Of a DNA stretch of 64,000 nucleotides, positions 9,441 to 16,934 are shown piece by piece. The number at the start of each line of letters is the position of its first letter. Position 1 is the first letter of the stretch. The notes beneath the pieces were generated by a model. It worked only from the letters and a program-made list of their open reading frames with translations. It was not told the DNA's origin and searched no databases. Source of the stretch: QHVT01 sp036389275. GTDB lineage: Bacteria > Acidobacteriota > Thermoanaerobaculia > Gp7-AA8. The stretch covers positions 1-64,000 of the forward strand of contig DASVQE010000114.1 of the NCBI GenBank assembly GCA_036389275.1. The letters run 5' to 3'. The position numbers and the translations under genes are program-made.

Positions 9441-10256
9441 CTATGCAAACCGCTCGAGCACTCCGAGCACGAGCTGCGTGAAATCCTTCTGCACGCGCGC
9501 GGTCGTCTCCATCACTTCCTGATGCGTCAGTTTCTGCTTGAGGATCCCCGAGGCCATGTTCGTAATGCAGGAAATCCCGAGAACCGGAATCTGCATGTGG
9601 GAGGCAGCGATGACTTCCGGAACTGTGGACATCCCGACCGCGTCGGCGCCGAGGGTGCGGAAGGCGCGAATCTCGGCCGGGGTCTCGTACGTGGGGCCGG
9701 AGAGCGCGAGGTAGACGCCTTCCTGCAACTGCAGGTTCATGCCGCGCGCGACTTCTTTGGCGATGTTGCGCAGCGACTCCGGATAGGCCTCGCTCATGTC
9801 GGGAAAGCGGACGCCGAGGTCTTCGACGTTCGGGCCGCGCAGCGGATTGACGCCCATGAAGTTGATGTGATCGGAGATGAGCATCAGGTCGCCCTGATGG
9901 AACGACATGTTGATGCCGCCCGCGGCGTTGGTGACGATCAGCTTCTTGATGCCGAGCCGGCCGAGGACGCGCGCGAGGAACATCACCTCGCCCATCTCGT
10001 AGCCTTCGTAAAAGTGCACGCGGCCCTGCATCACCGCGACCGCCGTCGATTTGGCGCGGCCGAGGATCAAGCGTCCCTGATGACCGAGCACGGTCGAAGC
10101 GCGCGCGCCGGGGATGTCGCCGTACGGAATCGAAGCCTCGGCGTCGAGAGCCTCGACCACGTTGCCGAGGCCGGAGCCGAGGATCACGCCCACCTCGGGC
10201 GCGATGCTGCTCTTGCTGCGGATGAACGAAACGGCTTCGTTGATGGCGTCGATCAT
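9441..10256 (-). CDS. punA: purine nucleoside phosphorylase, PNP I type (inosine/guanosine)
   Basis: The enzyme cleaves purine nucleosides with phosphate to base and ribose-1-phosphate. The 271-residue length fits the trimeric PNP I family. Visible motifs are the phosphate loop GVILGSGLGNVV (about 23-34), the phosphate-binding HFYEGYEMGEV region, TNAAGGIN (Asn for base recognition), and ALSGPTYETPAEIRAFRTLGADAVGMSTVPEV. It is divergent from the nucleoside transporter at 10313, which points to nucleoside salvage. The 56-bp shared upstream region carries a short direct repeat of TTCTGCTTT. Confidence 0.96.
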   Translation of the reverse strand: MIDAINEAVSFIRSKSSIAPEVGVILGSGLGNVVEALDAEASIPYGDIPGARASTVLGHQGRLILGRAKSTAVAVMQGRVHFYEGYEMGEVMFLARVLGRLGIKKLIVTNAAGGINMSFHQGDLMLISDHINFMGVNPLRGPNVEDLGVRFPDMSEAYPESLRNIAKEVARGMNLQLQEGVYLALSGPTYETPAEIRAFRTLGADAVGMSTVPEVIAASHMQIPVLGISCITNMASGILKQKLTHQEVMETTARVQKDFTQLVLGVLERFA

Positions 10257-10312
10257 GGTGGCGAAGAATACTTCTGCTTTCTGCTTTCCGCGTTCTGCTT
10301 TATAACGGCCTC

Positions 10313-11719
10313 ATGGAGAGAGCTACTGCGCTGATCGGGTTCTTCGCCATTCTGCTGATCGCCATCGCCATGTCGACCAACCGGAAAGCGATCAAGTGGC
10401 GGCCGGTGGCCTGGGGTCTCGCGCTGCAGATCGTGGTCGCCATCTGCGTGCTCAAGGGCAACCAGATCTCGGCCATGTTCGGCGGCATGGCGCCGCCGCT
10501 GGAACGCTGGGGCGCGGCGCTCGTCTTCGTGGTGCTGCTGATCATCGCCGTGCAGATCGCGAAATTCCTCGCACCGGCGGCGCGGCGCATCCTCTGGATC
10601 GTCTTCGCCGTCATCGCCGTGCTGCTCTTCCTCGCCTACAACCTCCTGGCCTACCTCTTCGAGTCGATGAAAGAGGTAGTCAACAACTTGATCGGTTACA
10701 CGCAGGAAGGCGCGAAGTTCGTCTTCGGCGACCTCGGCGCGGCCAACAGCAAGATCGGCTTCGTCTTCGCCACGCAGGTGCTGCCAACCATCATCTTCAT
10801 CGCTTCGATCTTCGCCATCCTCTACTACCTCGGCGTGATGCAGGTGGTGGTGAAGTTTTTCGCCAGATTGATGACGCGCTTCATGGGCGTGTCAGGCGCC
10901 GAGTCGACTTCGGTGGCCGCGTCGATCTTCATGGGCCAGACCGAGGCGCCGCTCACCATCCGGCCGTTCCTGCCGGAGATGACCATGTCCGAGCTCATGA
11001 CCGTCATGACTGCCGGCATGGCCCACATCTCCGGCGGCATCATGGCCGCGTACGTGCTGGTCGCGAAGGTCGACGTCATTCACCTGCTGACCGCGGTGAT
11101 CATGACCGCGCCGGGCGCGATCATGATCGCCAAGATCATGGTCCCCGAAACGGAGATGCCGGCCACCGGCGGCGACGTCGAAGTGGTGGTGCCGCAGCAG
11201 GACGTGAACGTGATCGATGCGGCCGGCCGCGGCGCGATCGAAGGGTTGCATCTCTCGCTGAACGTGGCCGGCATGCTGATCGCGTTCATCGCGCTGGTCG
11301 CGCTGGTGAACGGCATCTTCGGCTACGTGCACGGCTACGCGGCCTGGTTCCCGGCCAGCCTCGACATCGTCCTCGGCTGGGTCTTCGCGCCGATCGCGTG
11401 GGCGATGGGCGTGACCTGGAAGGACGCCATCACCGTCGGCAATCTCCTCGGCACGCGCATGGTGCTCAACGAGTTCGTGGCCTTCGCCAAGCTCGGCGAG
11501 CCGGGCGTCGGCTCGAGCCTGGCGCCGCGCAGCTTCGTCATCGCCACCTACGCGCTCTGCGGCTTCGCGAATTTCTCGTCGATCGCCATCCAGATCGGCG
11601 GCATCGGCTCGCTCGCGCCGTCACGCCGCGGCGATCTGGCGCGGCTCGGACTGCGGGCCATGATCGCCGGCACGCTGGCGAACTTCATGACCGCGACCAT
11701 CGCCGGCGTGCTGCTCTGA
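10313..11719 (+). CDS. nupC: concentrative nucleoside transporter NupC (CNT family)
   Basis: This cation-coupled nucleoside importer is in the inner membrane. At 468 aa it has the CNT layout: an N-terminal helix pair, a gate region (about 140-200, LPTIIFIASIFAILYYLGVMQ), the VSGAESTSVAASIFMGQTEAPLTIRPFLPEMTMSELMTVM core that holds the substrate-binding Gln/Thr/Glu residues, and the C-terminal NEFVAFAKL and ALCGFANFSSIAIQIGGIGSLAP motifs. The region is hydrophobic throughout except for a VPETEMPATGGDVEV loop. It pairs functionally with the divergent phosphorylase. Confidence 0.96.
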   Translation: MERATALIGFFAILLIAIAMSTNRKAIKWRPVAWGLALQIVVAICVLKGNQISAMFGGMAPPLERWGAALVFVVLLIIAVQIAKFLAPAARRILWIVFAVIAVLLFLAYNLLAYLFESMKEVVNNLIGYTQEGAKFVFGDLGAANSKIGFVFATQVLPTIIFIASIFAILYYLGVMQVVVKFFARLMTRFMGVSGAESTSVAASIFMGQTEAPLTIRPFLPEMTMSELMTVMTAGMAHISGGIMAAYVLVAKVDVIHLLTAVIMTAPGAIMIAKIMVPETEMPATGGDVEVVVPQQDVNVIDAAGRGAIEGLHLSLNVAGMLIAFIALVALVNGIFGYVHGYAAWFPASLDIVLGWVFAPIAWAMGVTWKDAITVGNLLGTRMVLNEFVAFAKLGEPGVGSSLAPRSFVIATYALCGFANFSSIAIQIGGIGSLAPSRRGDLARLGLRAMIAGTLANFMTATIAGVLL

Positions 11720-11720
11720 C

Positions 11721-13400
11721 ATGAAGATTGTCGAGTGCGTTCCCAACATCTCCGAAGGGCGGCGCGCGGAGATCTACCACGCCGTCGCTGACGCCGCCGC
11801 ATCGGTCAGCGGCGTGACGCTGCTCAACGTCGATCCGGGCGCGGATACGAACCGCACCGTGATCACCTTCGTCGGCGCGCCCGACGACGTGCTGGAGGCG
11901 GCTTTCCGGCTCGTGAAAAAAGGGCTCGAGATGATCGACATGTCGACGCATCGCGGCGCGCATCCGCGCATCGGCGCGGTCGACGTGGTGCCGTTCATCC
12001 CGGTCGCGAACGTGACCATGGAGGAATGCGCGGAGCTGGCGCGCAAGCTCGGCGATCGCGTCGGGCGCGAGCTCGGCGTGCCGGTGTTTCTCTACGAGTA
12101 CGCGTCGAGCGCGCCGCACCGCCGCAATCTCGCCGACGTGCGCGAAGGCGAGTACGAAGGGTGCGCGCGCAAGCTGATGAATCCGCTCTGGCAGCCGGAC
12201 TTCGGGCCGTGCGAGTTCGTGCCGCGCTCCGGCGCGGTGGTGATCGGCGCGCGCAAGTTCCTCGTCGCGTACAACGTGAATCTGAACACGCTCGACAAGC
12301 GGCTCGCCAACCGCGTGGCATTCGACATCCGCGAGCGCGGCCGGATGAAGCGGGACGCGGAGGACAATCCGATTCTCGACGAGCATGGGCAGCCGGTGTG
12401 GGAGCCGGGGCTGCTGAAATCGGTCAAGGCGGTCGGCTGGGTGATCCCGGAGTTCGGCTGCGCGCAGGTGTCGATCAATCTGACCGATCTCGACGTCACG
12501 CCGCTGCACACGGTGTTCGACACGTGCGTCGAGCGCGCGCACGAGCGCGGGCTGCGCGTGACCGGGTCGGAGATCGTGGGCCTGGTGCCGCTGCAAGTGC
12601 TGCTCGATGCCGGACGGCACGCGCTGGCGAAGATGGGGCGTCCGACCGGCGTGCCGGAGTCGGCGCTGGTGCACATCGCCATCCGCACGCTCGGGCTGAG
12701 CGAAGTGAAGCCGTTCGACGCGAAAGAGCGAGTGATCGAGTACCGCCTCTCGCCGCTGCCGCCGCGTCTCGCGTCGATGTCGCTGCGCGAGTTCGTCGAC
12801 GAGCTGTCGAGCGAGTCGCCCGCGCCGGGCGGCGGGTCGGTGTCCGCGCTGGCGGCGTCGATGGCAGCATCGCTGGCGGCGATGGTGGCGGTGCTGTCGC
12901 ACACGAAGAAGGGTTTCGAGTCGAAGCAGGAAGCGCTCGACTCGATCGCGGTCCGCGCGCACCGGTTGAAGGATCAACAGCTCGCCGCGGTCGATGCCGA
13001 TACGGCGGCATTCGACGCACTGCTCGACGCGATGCGCATGCCGAAGTCGACGCCGGAGGAAACGGCCGCGCGCGACCGCGCACTCGCCGATGCCACCGTC
13101 GGCGCGGCAGCGGTGCCGCTCGGCGTCCTCGAAGCGTGTCCGGAAGCGATCGAGCTTTGCCGCGAAGTGGCGCGCATCGGCATGCAGGCGTCGCTGTCGG
13201 ATGCCGGCGTCGGCGCGCAGATCGCGCGCGCCGCAGCCGCAGGCGCGTATCAGAACGTGTGCATCAACCTGGCCGGTCTCAGCGATGAATCGCGCAAGTC
13301 CGACCTGCTCGCCCGCGCCGACGCGGCCTGGTCGCGAGTGCGCGAACTGCACACGCTCGCCGAAGACGAGATTCTCGTGAAACTGCGCCGCGAAGCGTAG
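11721..13400 (+). CDS. ftcD: bifunctional glutamate formimidoyltransferase / formimidoyl-THF cyclodeaminase
   Basis: The protein moves the formimino group of N-formimino-glutamate to tetrahydrofolate and then releases ammonia to give methenyl-THF. Residues 1-300 form the transferase (KIVECVPNISEGRR at the start, HRGAHPRIGAVDVVPF with the catalytic His, NVNLNT). Residues about 350-559 form the cyclodeaminase (SLREFVDELSSESPAPGGGSVSALAASMAASLAAMV). The full-length fusion resembles mammalian FTCD. It starts 1 base after nupC and is followed by the HutG-like gene, so it belongs to histidine catabolism. Confidence 0.95.
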   Translation: MKIVECVPNISEGRRAEIYHAVADAAASVSGVTLLNVDPGADTNRTVITFVGAPDDVLEAAFRLVKKGLEMIDMSTHRGAHPRIGAVDVVPFIPVANVTMEECAELARKLGDRVGRELGVPVFLYEYASSAPHRRNLADVREGEYEGCARKLMNPLWQPDFGPCEFVPRSGAVVIGARKFLVAYNVNLNTLDKRLANRVAFDIRERGRMKRDAEDNPILDEHGQPVWEPGLLKSVKAVGWVIPEFGCAQVSINLTDLDVTPLHTVFDTCVERAHERGLRVTGSEIVGLVPLQVLLDAGRHALAKMGRPTGVPESALVHIAIRTLGLSEVKPFDAKERVIEYRLSPLPPRLASMSLREFVDELSSESPAPGGGSVSALAASMAASLAAMVAVLSHTKKGFESKQEALDSIAVRAHRLKDQQLAAVDADTAAFDALLDAMRMPKSTPEETAARDRALADATVGAAAVPLGVLEACPEAIELCREVARIGMQASLSDAGVGAQIARAAAAGAYQNVCINLAGLSDESRKSDLLARADAAWSRVRELHTLAEDEILVKLRREA

Positions 13401-13452
13401 GTTTTCGCGCGGTGCAACAGAGCACGACGCGAAACGCTATGATCCCGCGCGC

Positions 13453-14367
13453 ATGCGGCCGCCGCCACGGGATCCTCATGATCCGCGCGATCCGCGGGCT
13501 TCGACGCTGCTCGTGCCGGGCGGCTCGTGCGAGCGCGGCGACTTTGTGCTCCTCGGCCTGCCGTTCGATGCCTCGGTGGCCTCGCGGCCGGGTGCGAAGC
13601 ATGGGCCGCGTGCGTTGCGCGAAGCGCTGCCGACCCTGACCACCTTCGGCGCCGGCACCGAGCTCTCCGGCCGCACCTGCATCGACCTCGGCGATCTCGA
13701 CCTGCCGCCCGACTCCATTCGCGATGCACACGAACGTGTGCAATCCGCCGCCGCGAACATTTTTGCGTCCGGCGCAACACCCTTCTTCGCCGGCGGCGAC
13801 AACGGATTGACCGGCGCGATCCTGCGCGGCCTCGCTGACGCCCGTCCCGACCTCCGCCTCGGACTGGTCGTCATCGACTCCCACTACGACGTGCGCGAGT
13901 ACGAAAACGAAGACCTGCTCTCGAGCGGCACGCCCTACCGCCGCGCCCTCGAGACGCCGATCTGTTCCGGCGAGCGGACCTTCATCCTCGGCACGCGCGA
14001 CTTCGCCAACTCCGCCTACTACGATCGCTGGATTCGCGAGCGCGGCGTGACCACCATCTCCGTCGACGCCTTCGACCTCGCGCCGGCGCACCAGATCGCG
14101 CGCACCGTGCGCGAGCAGCTCGAGCGCACCTCCGACGCCATCTTCCTCTCCATCGACATCGACTCCGCCGAGATGCCCGGCTCCTCCGCCGCCGCACCCG
14201 GCACGCTCACCGCGCGCGAGCTCATCGCCATCGTCCGCGAGCTCGCCCGCACGCCCACCCTCATCGGCTGCGACCTCTCCGAGCTCTCGCCACCGTGGGA
14301 CGTCGGCGGCATGACCGCGAAGCTCGCGGCGCGGCTCTTCCTCGAAGTCTTCGCCGCGCGGCGGTGA
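13453..14367 (+). CDS. hutG: ureohydrolase (arginase family), likely formimidoylglutamase
   Basis: The family hydrolyses guanidino or formimino groups with two Mn ions. At 304 aa it shows IDSHYDVRE (the DxHxD metal motif, about 140) and SIDIDSAEMPG (the SxDxD motif, about 236). The first metal motif, usually GGDH, reads GGDN at about residue 115, so one classical His ligand is Asn. The location directly after ftcD supports a role in formiminoglutamate breakdown, but the substrate is inferred from context. The Pro/Arg-rich first 15 residues may be an over-extended start. It converges tail to tail with the next gene with no gap. Confidence 0.8.
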   Translation: MRPPPRDPHDPRDPRASTLLVPGGSCERGDFVLLGLPFDASVASRPGAKHGPRALREALPTLTTFGAGTELSGRTCIDLGDLDLPPDSIRDAHERVQSAAANIFASGATPFFAGGDNGLTGAILRGLADARPDLRLGLVVIDSHYDVREYENEDLLSSGTPYRRALETPICSGERTFILGTRDFANSAYYDRWIRERGVTTISVDAFDLAPAHQIARTVREQLERTSDAIFLSIDIDSAEMPGSSAAAPGTLTARELIAIVRELARTPTLIGCDLSELSPPWDVGGMTAKLAARLFLEVFAARR

Positions 14368-16581
14368 TCAGCGCCGCCGCACGGCGCGCCGCTTGCCGAT
14401 CGGCGTGAGCGTGATGTGCCGGGTCTGACCGCTCGCGCGCGGAATGGTCAGCGTGGTCGAGCGCGAGCCGACGATCGAGGCGACGTCGGTGGTGAGGAAC
14501 TGGCCGGGGACGGTCAGTTGGATGCTGCCGGTCGTCGCGGCGTTCGGGTCGGCGAACCAGAGATGCGTGGTGTGCGTGTCGCTGGTGAGGTAGACCACCG
14601 CCGCGGCGCTCGAGGAGATGCCTTCGATCGACGAGGCGCGCCAGAAGGTGATGCCGAGGTTGCCGTTGCGCGTGTCGCGGACGGCGGAGACGTTGCCGTT
14701 GTTGGCGAGAATGGTCAGCGGCCGCGACGCGGCCCACGCGCGCATCTGCTCGGCCGTCACGTTCGGCACGATCGCGTACTCCGACGTCGCGCCGACGGGC
14801 GTGGTGCCGTGGTCGTACCAGAGCGTGACGAAGGGCTTGGTGAACACGGTCGTATCCGACGAGCCGCCGAGCTGCGCCCAGGTGCCGCTGCGCGACTCGC
14901 GCGCGATCTGCACGTTCGCTGACGGCAGCCAGTAGCCGACGCCTTCGAGCGCGGCCCAGTCGCTGCCGCGCGCGAGCTGCGACGACGCGTTCACCAGCGG
15001 CCACTGATTGACGATCGTCTCGACGCGATTGCCGCTGGTCGAGGTGATGTCGCTCGTCAGAAAGACGATGGCGTCATCGAAGAAGAACCACGACTTTTTC
15101 GCCGTCAGCGCCGAGCCGAGCGGCGCGAGCTCCATCGCCGAGACGCCATTGCGGCCGTCGCCGGTGCCGCCGGCGAGCGTGCGCGTGCCGTAGCCGTACA
15201 GATCGCTCGCCGTGTCCGCCTTCTGCTCGACGGTCGTGCCGGGCAGGCGCGTCCAGTCGAGCGCGGGCCAGACGTCGCGGCCGAAATACTCGTCGCCGCG
15301 CAGCACGAGGTAGAAGCGGCCGTCGGACTGGCGCGAGCCGAGGCGATTCTCGTCGTTCGTCTTCTCGCCGGACTTCGTGCGCGTCGAGAACATCTTGATC
15401 GACGCATACCAGTCCGGGCGGCGGTGCACGGTGTAGTCGGAAGCGAAGTAATGGCGATGTCCGGATGGCCACGCCGCAGTCGTGCGCGCGCTCTCGATGA
15501 TCGCCGCCAATCCGGCCAGCTCCGTCGGCATCGTGCCGTGCCACGTCTCGAGCGCCTTCGCCGCGGCCGCGCGGATCTCCACGGTGCGCGCCGACTGGAA
15601 CTGCGAGGCCTGCAGCAGCGCGGCCACGCCGTTGTAGCCGGTCGTCGTCGGGCGCGCCACTTCGCGGCTGATCACCGACACGTCGAAGTAGTTGCCGTAC
15701 AGCGACCAGGCGATGCCGTCGGCGACGTAGTCGGCAAACGAAGAGAGCGCGTCGGCCGCCGGCGCGTACTGCGTGCCGCGCGTGATCAGCGCATAGCGCG
15801 CCACGTCGTTGCCGAACGAGCCGCCGTAGCCGCCGGTGTAGAGCTGCGCGCCGTGCTGGTGGAACGAGCGGTCGCTCTTGATGCCCTCACCCACCGTTGG
15901 CCGCGTCACGCTGCTCATCGCATCGCGCACCGCGCCGAGCATCGCCGCGTCGTTCTTCAGCAGCGCCAGGCAGAGATGCGTGAACGACGACCACACCAGG
16001 TTCTCGCCCGTCGGCGTCGGACCGACCAGACCCTTCGCCGTCGGTGACGAGCCGATGCGCAGTTGCATGGCCGCGACGAGATCGTCGTAGGTCTGCTGGT
16101 TCACTTCGCCGCGCATGAGCAGCAGCGTCGGTCCGAGATCGATGGGGATGCCGATGGTCCAGAACCACCAGTTGCCGGTCGGGATGATGGTCGCGCCGTA
16201 GAAACGCTTCTCGTACGTCAGCGCCGAATCGATCTGCGCGAGCAGCGCGGCGTTGCGATAGAGCGACTGCCCCGGCGTCTGATACGCCTTGGCCATCACC
16301 GCCAGCCGCTGCGAATGCGCCCACGGACCCCAGCCGCCGGCCGGCGTCTCGTTGTAGTTGATGTCGGACCAGCTCCCGTCGGCGAGGAGAAAGCCGGGCG
16401 CGGTGAGCTGTTTGGCCGACCACTCGAGCTCGCCCAGCGCCTTCTGCATGCGCGCCGAGGAACGGTCGGCGCCGGCGGCGGTGTAGTAGCCGGTGAACTG
16501 CGCGCGCACGACATCGATGTCGGCCGCTTTTGCGACAGACGCAACGAGGAGCAGGAGCAGCGGGAGTGTGAGTTTGCGCAT
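14368..16581 (-). CDS. secreted polysaccharide lyase family 8 (hyaluronate/chondroitin/xanthan lyase type)
   Basis: The enzyme cleaves uronic-acid polysaccharides by beta-elimination. A signal peptide (MRKLTLPLLLLLVASVAKAA) precedes an alpha/alpha-toroid (about 25-380) and beta-sandwich domains. PL8 catalytic segments are visible: NWWFWTIGIPIDLG, GENLVWSSFTHL (Asn), and DRSFHQHGAQLYTGGYG (His and Tyr), then VISREVARP (Arg). About 737 aa is normal for PL8. The exact glycan cannot be read from the sequence. The ATG at 16581 lies one base after the U-tract of the cspA terminator and no ribosome binding site is visible, so its expression is unclear. Confidence 0.9.
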   Translation of the reverse strand: MRKLTLPLLLLLVASVAKAADIDVVRAQFTGYYTAAGADRSSARMQKALGELEWSAKQLTAPGFLLADGSWSDINYNETPAGGWGPWAHSQRLAVMAKAYQTPGQSLYRNAALLAQIDSALTYEKRFYGATIIPTGNWWFWTIGIPIDLGPTLLLMRGEVNQQTYDDLVAAMQLRIGSSPTAKGLVGPTPTGENLVWSSFTHLCLALLKNDAAMLGAVRDAMSSVTRPTVGEGIKSDRSFHQHGAQLYTGGYGGSFGNDVARYALITRGTQYAPAADALSSFADYVADGIAWSLYGNYFDVSVISREVARPTTTGYNGVAALLQASQFQSARTVEIRAAAAKALETWHGTMPTELAGLAAIIESARTTAAWPSGHRHYFASDYTVHRRPDWYASIKMFSTRTKSGEKTNDENRLGSRQSDGRFYLVLRGDEYFGRDVWPALDWTRLPGTTVEQKADTASDLYGYGTRTLAGGTGDGRNGVSAMELAPLGSALTAKKSWFFFDDAIVFLTSDITSTSGNRVETIVNQWPLVNASSQLARGSDWAALEGVGYWLPSANVQIARESRSGTWAQLGGSSDTTVFTKPFVTLWYDHGTTPVGATSEYAIVPNVTAEQMRAWAASRPLTILANNGNVSAVRDTRNGNLGITFWRASSIEGISSSAAAVVYLTSDTHTTHLWFADPNAATTGSIQLTVPGQFLTTDVASIVGSRSTTLTIPRASGQTRHITLTPIGKRRAVRRR

Positions 16582-16582
16582 C

Positions 16583-16613
16583 AATAAAAAAGGACGGCGA
16601 TTACGCCGTCCTT
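16583..16613 (-). terminator. Rho-independent terminator of cspA
   Basis: On the minus strand the perfect stem AAGGACGGCG / CGCCGTCCTT with loop TAAT is followed by TTTTATT. It begins about 24 bases after the cspA stop. It ends right against the start codon of the PL8 lyase gene. Confidence 0.9.
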
Positions 16614-16636
16614 CCTTCCTGGGTGGTTCGATTCCC

Positions 16637-16840
16637 TTAAACGGGGACGACGTTGGCGGCCTGGAGGCCTTTCGGGCCCTGGATCAGGTCGAACTCGACC
16701 TGAGCGCCTTCCGCCAGCGAGCGGAAGCCCTTCGACTGAATGGCCGAGAAGTGAACGAACACGTCCTCGCCCGAGTCGGTCGTGATGAAGCCGAAGCCCT
16801 TCGCATCGTTGAACCACTTGACTTTACCGTTGCTGCGCAT
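16637..16840 (-). CDS. cspA: cold-shock domain protein, CspA family
   Basis: This 67-residue single-stranded nucleic-acid chaperone has both RNP motifs: KGFGFI (RNP1, about 14-19) and VFVHFS (RNP2, about 27-32), with the usual GKVKWFNDAKGFGFI start. AAGGAG lies about 12 bases before the ATG. It has its own perfect terminator, so it is probably monocistronic and strongly expressed. It has the normal length for the family. Confidence 0.97.
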   Translation of the reverse strand: MRSNGKVKWFNDAKGFGFITTDSGEDVFVHFSAIQSKGFRSLAEGAQVEFDLIQGPKGLQAANVVPV

Positions 16841-16934
16841 ACCTCGAGGTTCTCCTTGATGTTGTTGCCGATGTTTCGTGTTGCACGGAGATCAACGCGT
16901 GTCGGTCGCAACGCCCGGCGCGCGCAAATAAATT

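Noticed and set aside
10257..10312. Operator built on the TTCTGCTTT direct repeat between punA and nupC
   Set aside because: The repeat is short and resembles the slippage-type repeats elsewhere in the window; nothing ties it to nucleoside regulation.
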